From Pseudoalteromonas lipolytica (GTDB lineage: Bacteria; Pseudomonadota; Gammaproteobacteria; Enterobacterales; Alteromonadaceae), in NCBI RefSeq assembly GCF_001306915.1, contig NZ_LJTC01000005.1:62001-126000 (forward strand): DNA of 64,000 bases. Direction: 5' to 3'. Below, one piece after another: positions 54,667-64,000 of this stretch (the first letter of the stretch is position 1; the number at the start of each line of letters is the position of its first letter). A model generated the notes under the pieces. It had not been told where the DNA came from, made no database searches, and saw only the letters and a program-made list of their open reading frames with translations. The position numbers and the translations under genes are program-made.

Positions 54667-56007
54667 ATGAAAAAAACTCTACTCGCTGCGCTGATCGGGT
54701 TTTCAAGCGCACTGACTGCAACAGCTAGTTATGCTGAAGACTTACTACAAGTTTACGAGATTGCTACAGCAAACGATCCTACCGTACTTAAAGCAAAAGC
54801 CCAAGCAGATGCGCAAGCTTATGAAAGTGATCGCGCGTTAAGTGCACTATTACCACAAATTGGCTTAAGCCTTGGTTATGAAACAACCAAGTCTGATCTT
54901 TATGAGGGTAATGATACTACAGGTTATGCTGGTTATGATTACGATCCTGATGTTTTCAGCCGTGGTATTAGCCTAAACCAAACACTATTTGATTTAGGCG
55001 CTTGGAACTCGCTAGGTATTGCTGATAAGCAAGCATTACAAGCAGACGCTCAGTATGATTTTGCACGCCAAGATCTAATCGTTCGTGTAGCTGAGGGTTA
55101 CTTCAACGTACTAAGTGCAATCGATAACCTTGAGTTTGTTCAAGCAGAAAAGCGTGCCATCGAGCGCCAATTGCAACAAACTAAAGAGCGTTATGCGGTA
55201 GGTTTAACAGCAATCACTGACGTACACGAAGCACAAGCTCAATATGATAACTCTGTTGCACAAGAAATTGTTGCTAAGAACAGTGTTGAAACAGCGCGTG
55301 AGCAACTTCGCGAAATTACTGGTAAATACCACGCAAAACTAGACATGTTGAATACAGATACATTTTCAACTGTTGCGCCAAATAAACAATCGTCTGAGTA
55401 CATCAAAATTGCTGAAGACAACAACTTAAATCTGCAAGTTTCTAAAGTAACGGTTGATATTGCAAAAGATCAAATTGATTTAGCAAAAGCGGGTCACTAT
55501 CCGAAGCTAACATTAAGTGCTTCTTACGGTGACAGCCTAACCGATCTAAATAGCAACTCACATCAACCTCGTGAAGATAGCGCTAAAATTGGCGTTAACT
55601 TTAGCCTACCGATTTACTCAGGTGGTGCTACAACTGCAGCAACAGATCAAGCTCGCGCTTTTTATGTTGCCGCAAGTGAAGATTTAGAAGCAAGTTTACG
55701 TGCAGTAACTCGCTCGGTTATTACATCATATAACCAAGTAGTGTCTGACATTGCCACGTATAAAGCCTTACAACAAGCTGTTGTTTCTGCAGAAAGTGCA
55801 CTTAAAGCAACTGAAGCAGGCTTTGAAGTTGGTACACGTACTATCGTTGACGTATTGATCAGCACGCAAAACTTATATAACGCAAAAAGTAACTTAGCAA
55901 ATGTTCGTTACCGCTATGTTGTTTCAACACTTCGCTTGAAACAAGCTGCTGGTACACTAACTAGTGAAGACCTTATTGCTATTAACCAAGGTTTAAAAGA
56001 AATCTAA
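54667..56007 (+). CDS. tolC: Outer-membrane efflux channel TolC
   Basis: From the ATG at 54667 the product is 446 residues. A signal peptide (MKKTLLAALIGFSSALTATASYA) is followed by the two homologous TolC repeats: EDLLQVYEIATANDPTVLKAKAQADAQ and the second half with NLNLQVSKVTVDIAKDQIDLAKAGHYPKL. NLYNAKSNLANVRYRYVVSTLRLKQAAGTL ends the second repeat. It is the trimeric outer-membrane duct for tripartite pumps and type I secretion. The frame is open 13 codons further upstream, but the signal peptide sets the start. It is divergent from nudF as in E. coli. Confidence 0.96.
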   Translation: MKKTLLAALIGFSSALTATASYAEDLLQVYEIATANDPTVLKAKAQADAQAYESDRALSALLPQIGLSLGYETTKSDLYEGNDTTGYAGYDYDPDVFSRGISLNQTLFDLGAWNSLGIADKQALQADAQYDFARQDLIVRVAEGYFNVLSAIDNLEFVQAEKRAIERQLQQTKERYAVGLTAITDVHEAQAQYDNSVAQEIVAKNSVETAREQLREITGKYHAKLDMLNTDTFSTVAPNKQSSEYIKIAEDNNLNLQVSKVTVDIAKDQIDLAKAGHYPKLTLSASYGDSLTDLNSNSHQPREDSAKIGVNFSLPIYSGGATTAATDQARAFYVAASEDLEASLRAVTRSVITSYNQVVSDIATYKALQQAVVSAESALKATEAGFEVGTRTIVDVLISTQNLYNAKSNLANVRYRYVVSTLRLKQAAGTLTSEDLIAINQGLKEI

Positions 56008-56032
56008 GTATTTCTTCGAAACTTATACCAAC

Positions 56033-56057
56033 AAAGCCAGCCTAGCGCTGGCTTTTT
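56033..56057 (+). terminator. Intrinsic terminator after tolC
   Basis: AAAGCCAGC-CTAGC-GCTGGCTTT is a perfect 9-bp stem followed by more Ts. Confidence 0.92.
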
Positions 56058-56111
56058 GTATTTTTAAACACTTACAGTTAAACTAGCTTTTTTATTTTTA
56101 GAGATTTTTTT

Positions 56112-57038
56112 GTGGTTAGTTCATCACCGTTTAAAGCGTCTTTTTTGGGCCCTCGCTACTGGTTAACTTGGGTTGGCATTTTCTTTTTATATCTTATCTC
56201 TTGGTTGCCACATAAATTGCAACTAGCGCTTGGAAAACTGCTCGGCCGCCTAGTACACCGTTTTATGAAACGTCGTCGCCATATTGCTGAGGTGAATATT
56301 CGTTTGTGCTTTCCTGAAATGCCAGAGCATGAACAACGCGAACTAGTTCGTAAAAATATGGAAAATACCGGTATTGCGATGATGGAAACCGGCATGGCTT
56401 GGTGGTGGCCCGAGTGGCGAGTTAAAAAAGTGTATGGCTCGATAAAAGGGTTAGAATATTTTCAGCAAATTCAGCAATCAGGCAAAGGCGTTTTGCTTCT
56501 TGTTCCACACATTTTACACCTTGAAATGGCAAGTCGGGTAATGGGCTTAAAGCACCAAGGTATTGGTTTTTATCGCCCACATAATAATCCTCTAATGGAG
56601 TATTTTACTACCAACGGTCGCTTACGCTCTAATGAATATCTAATCGGTAAAAAAGATGTCAAAGGCCTACTGCAAGCCCTCAAAAACAAGAAGGTTTGTT
56701 ACTACCTGCCAGATCAAGACTATGGCCGTAATCGTTGCGAGTTTGCACCGTTTTATGCGGTAAAAGATACAGCAACAACTACAGGTGCACTGCTGTTTGC
56801 CAATAGTAAGAACTGCGAAACCGTAAGTTTAACGAGTCGTCGTGATGAGAATGGATGCTATCATCTAGAAGTGCTTCCTATTTTAGAAAATTTCCCTAGT
56901 GGCGATAACCTTGCTGATGTAACACGCGTTAACCAGCGTATGGAACAAGCAATAAACGTGGCTCCTGAGCAGTACATGTGGCTACATCGCCGCTTTAAAA
57001 CTCGTCCAGATAAGAATGCACCTTCTTATTACAAGTAG
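56112..57038 (+). CDS. lpxL: Lipid A biosynthesis acyltransferase (LpxL/LpxM family)
   Basis: The 308-residue membrane acyltransferase closely follows E. coli LpxL along its length: LGPRYWLTWVGI, FMKRRRHIAEVNIRLCFPEM, METGMAWWWP, the HX4E site VPHILHLEM (H133, E138), FYRPHNNPL, YYLPDQDYG and the final APEQYMWLHRRFKTRP. It adds a secondary acyl chain to Kdo2-lipid A on the inner leaflet. The start is a GTG at 56112, just after a T-rich stretch without a strong SD. LpxL versus LpxM is not certain. Confidence 0.9.
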   Translation: MVSSSPFKASFLGPRYWLTWVGIFFLYLISWLPHKLQLALGKLLGRLVHRFMKRRRHIAEVNIRLCFPEMPEHEQRELVRKNMENTGIAMMETGMAWWWPEWRVKKVYGSIKGLEYFQQIQQSGKGVLLLVPHILHLEMASRVMGLKHQGIGFYRPHNNPLMEYFTTNGRLRSNEYLIGKKDVKGLLQALKNKKVCYYLPDQDYGRNRCEFAPFYAVKDTATTTGALLFANSKNCETVSLTSRRDENGCYHLEVLPILENFPSGDNLADVTRVNQRMEQAINVAPEQYMWLHRRFKTRPDKNAPSYYK

Positions 57039-57097
57039 AGTGACATTTTGCTGTATGTATGGTTTTATTAAGCTAATTAACAACAAGAGTATTAGAA

Positions 57098-57673
57098 ATG
57101 TGGTTTTGGGTTAAGCATTTATCATTAGCTGTCATTTTGATTGCTGCTGCTATTTATTTTTTATTTGGCAGCGGTCCCGTATTAGATATCAAAAATACTC
57201 AAAATGCAGCGGCCCAAGGTCTATCACGCTTTTATTCAGCCCTTCGAAATCAGGTCAATGACAAAGATAACGAGCGAGATAAATATGTTCTTAAATTACC
57301 GACACCTGAAACTAGTCTAGATGTCGCACTATTTGAGCGTGAAAAAGTCGTTGAGCCTTCATCGCCAAACTGGACAGGAGATATACAACCTCGTCGCTTT
57401 GAAAATGGCACGACTTTAAAAGATGTATTATCTGATTATGCTAAAAATGAAGATATTGTGTTGTACTGGTATCTTAGTAAAGACTACGTAGTAAAAGATC
57501 ACTTTCGAGTTGATAGCAACTTCGTTTCTGCATTGTATCAAGTAGGTCGAGCAATCAACGATGATTTCGAAAATGAGGTTTACACTTATTTTTGTTTTAA
57601 GCAAAGAGCGGCTGTGATCACTGAGCTGCCCTCTGCTTATGTACGTGAAAATTGCCGCCGTTTAAAAAGCTAA
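57098..57673 (+). CDS. TcpQ-domain-like membrane-anchored protein
   Basis: The 191-residue protein has one N-terminal membrane helix (LAVILIAAAIYFLFGSG), then a low-complexity linker. Its C-terminal domain (TTLKDVLSDYAKNEDIVLYWYLSKDYVVKDHF ... YFCFKQRAAVIT) resembles the TcpQ-type domain, which is related to secretin-associated pilus proteins. It is probably periplasmic and anchored. No pilus genes are nearby. The stop overlaps the glnE stop region by 4 bp (convergent). Confidence 0.72.
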   Translation: MWFWVKHLSLAVILIAAAIYFLFGSGPVLDIKNTQNAAAQGLSRFYSALRNQVNDKDNERDKYVLKLPTPETSLDVALFEREKVVEPSSPNWTGDIQPRRFENGTTLKDVLSDYAKNEDIVLYWYLSKDYVVKDHFRVDSNFVSALYQVGRAINDDFENEVYTYFCFKQRAAVITELPSAYVRENCRRLKS

Positions 57674-60456
57674 AACACCTGCAGCCACGCCTGACTAACT
57701 AAGTCGATATGCTGAGTTAACTCAGCACGTGGCGCACAACGCCCCTGCTGATTCAAACTCATTACATGATAACGTGAACGATAGGCTATATACGCAGCGA
57801 CTAACTCTTGCTGCATTTGCTCACTAATACAGCCTAAACGCGCCGCATCGGCTAGTATACGCACATTATCAGACCAGCTCGTTAGCTCTGGATGTTGCTT
57901 AGCATTATTTAGCACCAGATACTGAGTAATAAATTCAATATCTGTAATACCGCCCCTATCTTGCTTCAAATCAAACAGCTCATCGTTACCCTTAGCAAGG
58001 TGAGCGCGCATTTTTTCACGCATCTCAACAACATCCGTTTTTAATTTTTCGTTATCACGGGTTTGGCATAACACATCTATACGAATTCGCGCGAAACGAT
58101 CTTTTAATGATGCTTGACCGTAAATCATGCGTGAGCGAACGAGAGCTTGATGTTCCCAAGTCCATGCTTGAGTTTGCTGATAGTGGTAGTAACTTTCTAA
58201 ATTAATAGCCAGTAAGCCTGACGCCCCTTCAGGACGTAAACGAGTATCAAGCTCGTACAAAATACCAGACGCCGTGCGAGTATTGAATAAATGCATTAAG
58301 CGCTGTGCAAGTTTTAAATAAAACTGACGCGAATCAATCGACTTATCACCATCGGTATAACTGCTGCCATCGTGGTTATGCACAAACACAAGGTCTAAGT
58401 CTGAATCGTAGCCAACTTCGAAACCACCTGTTTTACCGTAGGCGATAACCGCAAAGCCTTTTTCTTGCTCTGACGTATTAACGGGCTGACCAAAGCGTTC
58501 AACACACGCATGCCATGCAATATTGACCGCTTGCTCTACAATTGCCTCAGCAAGCGCTGTAAGGTGGTCGCTTACCTTCATCACGCTAAGTACACCTGTT
58601 GCATCAGCCGCTGCAATGCGTAGCTGATGCGTTTGCTTAAACTGACGAAGAGCTTCCATTTGTAGCTCTAGATCACCATGCTCAATGCGCAAGAAGTATT
58701 GTCTAATTTCATCTTTGTAAGCAGATAAAGGTGTCGGTTTATAAAGCACCTGAGGATCGATCAGCTCATCAAGTAAAATTGGGTAACGAGAGATATGTTC
58801 GCCAATCCATTTACTATGACAACATAGTGCAACCAGTTGATTTAAGGCTCCAGGGTTTTCATACAACAGCTCTAGATAAGCGGTTCGTGAAATGATCTTA
58901 TTCAATACTTGGCAGATCATCATAAAGGCGTCACTGCTCGCTTTTGCTATCGTTAATTGTTTAAGTAAAAGCGGCATTAATTTATCTAAAATGTCACGAC
59001 CTCGACTACCAACCTTCGCCTTAGTTAAACGCGCCTTAAAATCTTCCAATGCTGCTTGCCAATCAAGGTTCGGCTCACACATCAGGCTAACATCCGTCAT
59101 TTCCCATGCGCTGATGTACTCATTTTCACACGGGTCGCTGGTTTCACTTTCAAAACCAATCACCTGTTCGAATTCACCATGGACTTGAGACATGATCTGC
59201 TCGATACTAGACAAACACTGATTAAAATCGTCTTTATTGAGCAAATAACATAAACGTTGTTGGTTTAATTCGTCATCAGGTAGAGTTTGCGTTTGCTTAT
59301 CAGCAAATATCTGTAAGTACTGCTCAATTTGACGTAAGTCTAAATAGTTTTGTGTAAGTAAATCAGCCTCTTTGTTGGACATAACCTGATTGTTAACCAG
59401 TTCTTTTAAAGCAACTAATAATGACTGAGTTTGCAGGTTAGCTTCGCGACCACCTCGCACCATTTGCAGCGCTTGTACCACAAATTCCACTTCTCGAATG
59501 CCCCCTGCGCCTAATTTAATATTGTTTGTAAGGCGTTTTCGGCGTACTTCTTGAGCTATCATTTGCTTCATTTTACGCAGCGATTCAATCACCGAGAAAT
59601 CAATATAGCGGCGATAAACAAATGGCCGTAGCAATTCATAAAACTCATTCCAATAACGGTTTTCTGTGCCGATTAATCGCCCTTTTAGCATGGCGTAGCG
59701 TTCCCATTCACGTCCTTGCTCTTGATAATAATCTTCCATAGCATGAAAGCTCATCACCAAAGGCCCACTTTCACCAAATGGTCGCAGGCGCATATCAACC
59801 CGAAATACTTGGCCATTTACCGTAGTTTGATTAAGCGCCATAATCAGCTTTTGCGCCACTTTGGTATAAAACACCTGCGCTTCAATAGAGCGACGCCCAC
59901 CTTGCGTTGCAATATCACGAGGGTAAGAAAAAATTAAATCAATGTCAGAGGAGTAATTAAGCTCTCCTCCACCTAGTTTCCCCATGCCTAAAACTAACAT
60001 TTGCATTGCATTACCGTCATCATCAAGCGGCATACCACTAACTTTAGCTACCTGCGCAAACGCCCACTGATTGGCACTATCGATAAGCTGATTTGCAAGC
60101 GCTGAGATATAAGCGATGCTATCAGCGATTGGGTTTGCACAGCACAAGTCAAGAAAAGCCACTTTCAACCAGTACTTTTCTCGATACAAACGCAGTTTTG
60201 CCATTGCAGCATTGTCGTCAAGCTCATTGATTTCTGTACTACTTAACGGAGCTTCAACTGCACGATTAGCAAGCTCCTTATCATCAAGTAACCAGTCTTT
60301 TAAGTTTGGCTGAGATTGTAAGCAGTTCCACGCAAAGTCGCTTAAAGACAACAAGTTAATAATTTTCTGTTGTTCAGTTTGCCCCTCATACAAGCTCGCG
60401 AAGCGGGTTTGGCCTAACTGATGAAGTGACTCTGGAAGCGCGTGTAAATTACTCAT
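57670..60456 (-). CDS. glnE: Glutamine synthetase adenylyltransferase/deadenylase
   Basis: The 928-residue bifunctional enzyme has two nucleotidyltransferase domains. The N-terminal one has LGMGKLGGGELNYSSDIDLIFSY and RVDMRLRPFGESGPL; the C-terminal one has YGKTGGFEVGYDSDLDLVFVH and LDTRLRPEGASGLL. The first removes AMP from, and the second adds AMP to, glutamine synthetase under PII control. The protein is full length. It ends at the convergent TcpQ-like gene. Confidence 0.97.
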   Translation of the reverse strand: MSNLHALPESLHQLGQTRFASLYEGQTEQQKIINLLSLSDFAWNCLQSQPNLKDWLLDDKELANRAVEAPLSSTEINELDDNAAMAKLRLYREKYWLKVAFLDLCCANPIADSIAYISALANQLIDSANQWAFAQVAKVSGMPLDDDGNAMQMLVLGMGKLGGGELNYSSDIDLIFSYPRDIATQGGRRSIEAQVFYTKVAQKLIMALNQTTVNGQVFRVDMRLRPFGESGPLVMSFHAMEDYYQEQGREWERYAMLKGRLIGTENRYWNEFYELLRPFVYRRYIDFSVIESLRKMKQMIAQEVRRKRLTNNIKLGAGGIREVEFVVQALQMVRGGREANLQTQSLLVALKELVNNQVMSNKEADLLTQNYLDLRQIEQYLQIFADKQTQTLPDDELNQQRLCYLLNKDDFNQCLSSIEQIMSQVHGEFEQVIGFESETSDPCENEYISAWEMTDVSLMCEPNLDWQAALEDFKARLTKAKVGSRGRDILDKLMPLLLKQLTIAKASSDAFMMICQVLNKIISRTAYLELLYENPGALNQLVALCCHSKWIGEHISRYPILLDELIDPQVLYKPTPLSAYKDEIRQYFLRIEHGDLELQMEALRQFKQTHQLRIAAADATGVLSVMKVSDHLTALAEAIVEQAVNIAWHACVERFGQPVNTSEQEKGFAVIAYGKTGGFEVGYDSDLDLVFVHNHDGSSYTDGDKSIDSRQFYLKLAQRLMHLFNTRTASGILYELDTRLRPEGASGLLAINLESYYHYQQTQAWTWEHQALVRSRMIYGQASLKDRFARIRIDVLCQTRDNEKLKTDVVEMREKMRAHLAKGNDELFDLKQDRGGITDIEFITQYLVLNNAKQHPELTSWSDNVRILADAARLGCISEQMQQELVAAYIAYRSRYHVMSLNQQGRCAPRAELTQHIDLVSQAWLQVF

Positions 60457-60528
60457 TAAATACTCTCTTTTAACTTGCCAATAACCGTACTAGAATGATA
60501 ATCAAAGAATTATTTAGCAGGGACCTGC

Positions 60529-61422
60529 ATGTCATATTTATCACTATCTAACACTAGTTTAGTCGCGATTGCTATTAGTTTCGCTGTAATCTGCGCCACT
60601 ATAGTACTGCTACGTATTCTAACGCAAATCAAAGCAAAACAAGCGCTTAAAGAAGAGCTTGCGCAACATGATAACTTTGCCATGGGAATAAGCTTTGCCA
60701 GCGAAATCATGGTCGTTATAGCAACTATCGCTTATATATTTGATGAGATTAGCTTAAGTGCAGCCCAATCTAATCCGCTAAAAGTACTTTTACTCATTGT
60801 GCTGTTGTTTGCTTTTATAAAAATAGGCCATTTAATTCATCGTAAATGGATTTTGCATCGCTTTAATGAAGAAGCCGCTATTCTAAAGCAAAATGTCTGC
60901 GCCGCCTTGGTCGATTCAGGCATGCTAATCGCAAACTGTATTATTGCTCTTGGTCTTTATAACTGGTGCCATACCCAAGGCTATAGCAGCTTATTGATCG
61001 CCACAGTGAGCTTTTTTGTGCTGCAAGGTATGTTTGCCCTTGATAGTAAAATCCGTGAGTATCGTTTTGCAAAAGCTAACCAAGGTGCGTCGCTACAAAG
61101 TAATTTTAATCTAGAAAATACTTCCATCGGTATCCGCTACGCCGGTAAGTCTATTGGCCTTGCTCTTGCCGGTTATGCTGGTCTTGCCAGTGCATCATTT
61201 ATTAGTGGTAAGATGGTAGAAAACTTATTCACTTTGGTATCTCATTGCGGTGCTATGTGGGTATTACTTTATATTTTGAGCTACATTATTAAGTATATTT
61301 CTTTACCGAATATAGATACTTCTCTTGAAGTTGATCATCAAGATAATATTGGTATTGCGTGTATTGAGTTTGCCGTTTTTGGCGCAATAGGCTATTTACT
61401 TATTAGTATGTTTTCAATTTGA
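60529..61422 (+). CDS. DUF350-like multi-pass membrane protein
   Basis: The 297-residue protein has about eight hydrophobic segments in a twofold or fourfold pattern. Motifs resembling DUF350 repeats (DNFAMGISFASEIMVV, ENTSIGIRYAGKSIGLALAG, DNIGIACIEFAVFGAIGY) recur at roughly regular spacing. AGCAGGGACC gives a good SD for the ATG at 60529. It is followed 28 bp later by the next small gene, likely in one operon. Function is unknown. Confidence 0.8.
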   Translation: MSYLSLSNTSLVAIAISFAVICATIVLLRILTQIKAKQALKEELAQHDNFAMGISFASEIMVVIATIAYIFDEISLSAAQSNPLKVLLLIVLLFAFIKIGHLIHRKWILHRFNEEAAILKQNVCAALVDSGMLIANCIIALGLYNWCHTQGYSSLLIATVSFFVLQGMFALDSKIREYRFAKANQGASLQSNFNLENTSIGIRYAGKSIGLALAGYAGLASASFISGKMVENLFTLVSHCGAMWVLLYILSYIIKYISLPNIDTSLEVDHQDNIGIACIEFAVFGAIGYLLISMFSI

Positions 61423-61450
61423 TACGGAAGTTTTAGTACCGTGAGACTCT

Positions 61451-61918
61451 ATGCCCTTTAAAGTTAATGATTATTTACTAGTTGATATAGACAATGAGTT
61501 TAGCCGAGCCTTTACTGAGCATTACTTTGCGAGCGTTGAAGGCTCAACGCTTGTTGTGGCAGGCGCAAATAGCCGCCACATGGTCAAACTTATGTTTGAT
61601 GAATTAATAAAAGATTACTGTTATTGCGACTTCAGTAATGAAATAAGTGTCTCTGAACTGGCCAGCTACCTGCATGAACACCACAACATTAAAGGTGTTT
61701 TAATTAATTTAACCGATTACCAATTAGCGGATGATGCACAAAAATTTATATACAATTCCCTACATAAAATACGTTATTTAGTAAAACAAGAAGAACAAGG
61801 TTTTAGCTTTGCGCCTTGCCCCGACAGCGCCCATATAAATCACCTTTCCTGTCAAACAACTATCGCTGAAACGACGACAGATCTTTTACCGTTAGCTGAA
61901 GAGTTAAATAGAAAATAA
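61451..61918 (+). CDS. Hypothetical protein
   Basis: The 155-residue soluble protein (VNDYLLVDIDNEFSRAFTEHYFASVEGSTLVV...) has no recognised motif. It has a predicted mixed alpha/beta fold by eye and several cysteines (YCYCDF, FAPCPDS, LSCQT). It follows the DUF350-like gene by 28 bp and may act with it. The weak GTGAGA element upstream could be its SD. Confidence 0.7.
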   Translation: MPFKVNDYLLVDIDNEFSRAFTEHYFASVEGSTLVVAGANSRHMVKLMFDELIKDYCYCDFSNEISVSELASYLHEHHNIKGVLINLTDYQLADDAQKFIYNSLHKIRYLVKQEEQGFSFAPCPDSAHINHLSCQTTIAETTTDLLPLAEELNRK

Positions 61919-61980
61919 ATAATTGCACCTAAGCCGCTGTATACTTACCATATTGCTAAATTTATTGATAAGTGACAGTC

Positions 61981-62715
61981 ATGCGAGTTCCACACATTTA
62001 CCAACCTTCAGCGATTTCTTTAAACACCCCAGTAGCACTAGATGATGATGCCGCAGGTCATGTTGGCCGCGTATTGCGCATGCAAGTCGGTGATAAGGTC
62101 TCGATTTTTAATGGTGAAGGAGGTGAATACCTCAGTGAAATTATTGAAGTGAGCAAAAAAAACGTGGTCGTTAAGCCACAGGAATTTGTTGATCATGATG
62201 TTGAGTCGCCTTTAAAGATTCACTTAGGCCAAGGTATTTCTCGTGGTGATAAAATGGATTTCACTATTCAAAAATCAGTCGAGCTTGGTATTACAGAAAT
62301 CACCCCTATTTTTAGTCAACGTTGTGGCGTAAAACTAAGTGGCGATCGCCTTGCTAAAAAACATCAACAATGGCAAAAAATTGCAATTGCCGCGGCTGAA
62401 CAATCTGGCCGCAACGTTGTGCCTGTTGTACACCCGCCTATCGATATAAAAGAGTGGCTAGAACAAGCAAGTGATGCGATTAAACTTACTTTGCACCCGC
62501 GTGCTGAGCACAGTATTAAAACGATTCAAATCCCCAGTGAAGGGGTACGCTTTTTAGTCGGTCCTGAAGGTGGATTTACCGATGAAGAAATTAACATTGC
62601 TAAACAGCAAGACTTTGTTGATATCCGCTTAGGGCCACGTGTTCTGCGAACAGAAACAGCCGCTCTGACGGTACTGAGCGCATTACAATTGCAATTTGGC
62701 GATTTAGCGAATTGA
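61981..62715 (+). CDS. rsmE: 16S rRNA m3U1498 methyltransferase RsmE
   Basis: From the ATG at 61981 the product is 244 residues. It has an N-terminal PUA-like domain (AAGHVGRVLRMQVGDKVSIFNGEGGEYL) and a C-terminal SPOUT domain with knot motifs FLVGPEGGFTDEEI and LGPRVLRTETAALTVLSALQ. It methylates N3 of U1498 in 16S rRNA. A GTG three codons upstream is also in frame. gshB and yqgE follow, as in E. coli. Confidence 0.95.
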   Translation: MRVPHIYQPSAISLNTPVALDDDAAGHVGRVLRMQVGDKVSIFNGEGGEYLSEIIEVSKKNVVVKPQEFVDHDVESPLKIHLGQGISRGDKMDFTIQKSVELGITEITPIFSQRCGVKLSGDRLAKKHQQWQKIAIAAAEQSGRNVVPVVHPPIDIKEWLEQASDAIKLTLHPRAEHSIKTIQIPSEGVRFLVGPEGGFTDEEINIAKQQDFVDIRLGPRVLRTETAALTVLSALQLQFGDLAN

Positions 62716-62783
62716 AAACAGTAAAAATACCCATATATCAAAGTAACAAAACACAGTATGGCATACGATTCTAAGGCAAAAAT

Positions 62784-63737
62784 ATGGCAATTAAGCTAGG
62801 CATAATCTCTGATCCAATTAGTGGCTTTAATATTAAAAAAGACACTGGCTTTGCAATGATGATGGAAGCACAAAAGCGCGGTTACGAAATTTACTACATG
62901 GAAATGGATGACCTTTCTCTACGTCAAGGTCAAGGCTATGCAACAGCTGCCAAAGCCCGTGTATTTGATGATGTTAATCACTGGTATGAATTAGAAGAAA
63001 AAGCCACCATTGCTTTAGCTGATTTAGACGTTATTTTAATGCGTAAAGATCCGCCTTTTGATACTGAGTACATCTACGCTACCTATATTTTAGAGCGTGC
63101 TGAGCAAGCTGGTACGCTGGTTATCAATAAGCCGCAAAGCTTACGCGATGCCAATGAAAAGCTATTCACGGCTTGGTTTAGCGAACATACGCCAGATACT
63201 TTAGTAACACGTAGCCAAGCAGACATTCGTGCATTTTTAGCTGAGCATAAAGATATTATTTTAAAACCCCTTGATGGTATGGGTGGTGCTTCTATCTTTA
63301 GAGTTAAAGAAGATGATGCCAATATTGGTGTGATCTGCGAAACATTAACCGAGCATGGTAGTCGTTTTGCAATGGCACAAAATTATATCCCTGAAATCAA
63401 GCAAGGCGATAAACGCGTTCTTGTGGTTGATGGTGAAGTAATGCCGTACTGCCTAGCGCGTATCCCGCAAAATGGCGAAACGCGCGGTAACTTGGCAGCA
63501 GGTGGTAGAGGTGAAGCACGTCCAATTAGTGATTCAGACCGTAAAATTGCAGAGGCTGTTGCACCTACACTGAAAGAAAAAGGCCTTATTTTTGTTGGTC
63601 TAGATATCATTGGCGATCGTTTAACTGAAATCAATGTCACTGCGCCAACGTGTGTAAAAGAGATTGAAGCTGCTTATGACATTTCAATCACTGGTCACTT
63701 ATTTGATGCCATTGAAAGAAAACTGAGCCATACTTAA
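62784..63737 (+). CDS. gshB: Glutathione synthetase
   Basis: The 317-residue ATP-grasp enzyme joins gamma-glutamylcysteine and glycine. It begins IKLGIISDPISGFNIKKDTGFAMM. It contains ILKPLDGMGGASIFRV, the ATP-binding region, and DIIGDRLTEINVTAPTCVKEI, the metal-binding end. It is followed 24 bp later by yqgE, the conserved E. coli order rsmE-gshB-yqgE. Confidence 0.97.
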   Translation: MAIKLGIISDPISGFNIKKDTGFAMMMEAQKRGYEIYYMEMDDLSLRQGQGYATAAKARVFDDVNHWYELEEKATIALADLDVILMRKDPPFDTEYIYATYILERAEQAGTLVINKPQSLRDANEKLFTAWFSEHTPDTLVTRSQADIRAFLAEHKDIILKPLDGMGGASIFRVKEDDANIGVICETLTEHGSRFAMAQNYIPEIKQGDKRVLVVDGEVMPYCLARIPQNGETRGNLAAGGRGEARPISDSDRKIAEAVAPTLKEKGLIFVGLDIIGDRLTEINVTAPTCVKEIEAAYDISITGHLFDAIERKLSHT

Positions 63738-63761
63738 TTTAAACAACAAAAGGGGCGACCT

Positions 63762-64000
63762 ATGCAGTCATTAGAGAACCATTTCTTAATCGCAATGCCA
63801 AGCATGCAAGACCCTTTTTTTAAGCGTGCTGTTACGTATATTTGTGAGCACAACCAAGATGGTGCGATGGGCTTGGTAATTAACCAGCCTATCAATATCA
63901 CCGTGGGCGAGCTTCTCGATAAAATCGAAATTGATAACGATAAAAGTAAACAAGCAGCAGGCTTAGCTGTATATGCTGGCGGGCCTGTAAAAACCGATCG
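63762..64000 (+). CDS. yqgE: YqgE/AlgH family protein (5' part)
   Basis: The ATG at 63762 follows AAAAGGGGCGA as SD. The frame is open to the window edge, giving about 79 residues: MQSLENHFLIAMPSMQDPFF, then YICEHNQDGAMGLVINQPI and YAGGPVKTDR. These are the UPF0301/YqgE/AlgH signature segments. In E. coli it sits between gshB and yqgF (ruvX). Function is poorly defined. Confidence 0.95.
   Translation, partial: MQSLENHFLIAMPSMQDPFFKRAVTYICEHNQDGAMGLVINQPINITVGELLDKIEIDNDKSKQAAGLAVYAGGPVKTD

Overview
The window looks like chromosome of a marine gammaproteobacterium of the Alteromonadales, most likely Pseudoalteromonas or a close relative. This is inferred from gene order (lptG-lptF / pepA-holC-valS; rraB-plsC-parC-x-parE-yqiA-cpdA-yqiB-nudF / tolC-lpxL; glnE; rsmE-gshB-yqgE), from protein resemblance, from modest GC content, and from a rhombosortase-type C-terminus on a lipoprotein. 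No database search was possible.

Layout. (1) 1-4750: a beta-glucoside locus. A GluP/FucP-type sugar permease (cut by the left edge) is divergent from a GH1 beta-glucosidase, a GPH-family sugar symporter and a LacI-family repressor. Two perfect palindromic LacI-type operators lie between the divergent genes. (2) 4737-10279: a leftward two-component operon of sigma54-type response regulator, a tiny lone histidine-phosphotransfer-like protein, a CHASE3 histidine kinase, a lone receiver, and a REC-HisKA-HATPase-REC-REC hybrid kinase. (3) 10496-25641: assorted metabolic, membrane and envelope genes, with a 162-bp MITE-like inverted repeat that supplies the stop codon of an EEP-family gene, two tandem diverged copies of an LPPG-repeat secreted protein, a rhombotarget lipoprotein, a TonB-dependent receptor and a GAF-PAS-GGDEF-EAL protein.

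(4) 26001-33666 is the accessory hot spot. A leftward tRNA-Leu(CAA) gene (33582-33666) is the target of an integrated island. A 59-bp exact copy of its 3' part lies at 26382-26440, and the 7.2 kb between the copies carries accessory genes. To the left of the displaced tRNA fragment are three further tandem units of about 117 bp, each with a terminator, the last tRNA bases and a structured spacer. Inside the island, several rightward genes are separated by attC-like recombination sites, as in an integron cassette array without an integrase. The lead cassette is a two-gene operon of an ABC/AAA ATPase with a long N-terminal extension and an HNH nuclease. It resembles the Septu (PtuA/PtuB) anti-phage pair and is the best candidate here for an undescribed defence-system variant. 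Other island genes are an S41 peptidase, small unknown proteins and a frameshifted small gene.

(5) 34076-64000: core genome. It contains RDD protein, LptG/LptF, PepA, HolC, ValS, FadL, an HD-GYP protein, RraB, PlsC, ParC, a sorbosone-dehydrogenase-like protein between parC and parE, ParE, YqiA, CpdA, YqiB, NudF, TolC, an LpxL-type acyltransferase, a TcpQ-like protein, GlnE, a DUF350-like membrane protein, RsmE, GshB and the start of YqgE/AlgH.
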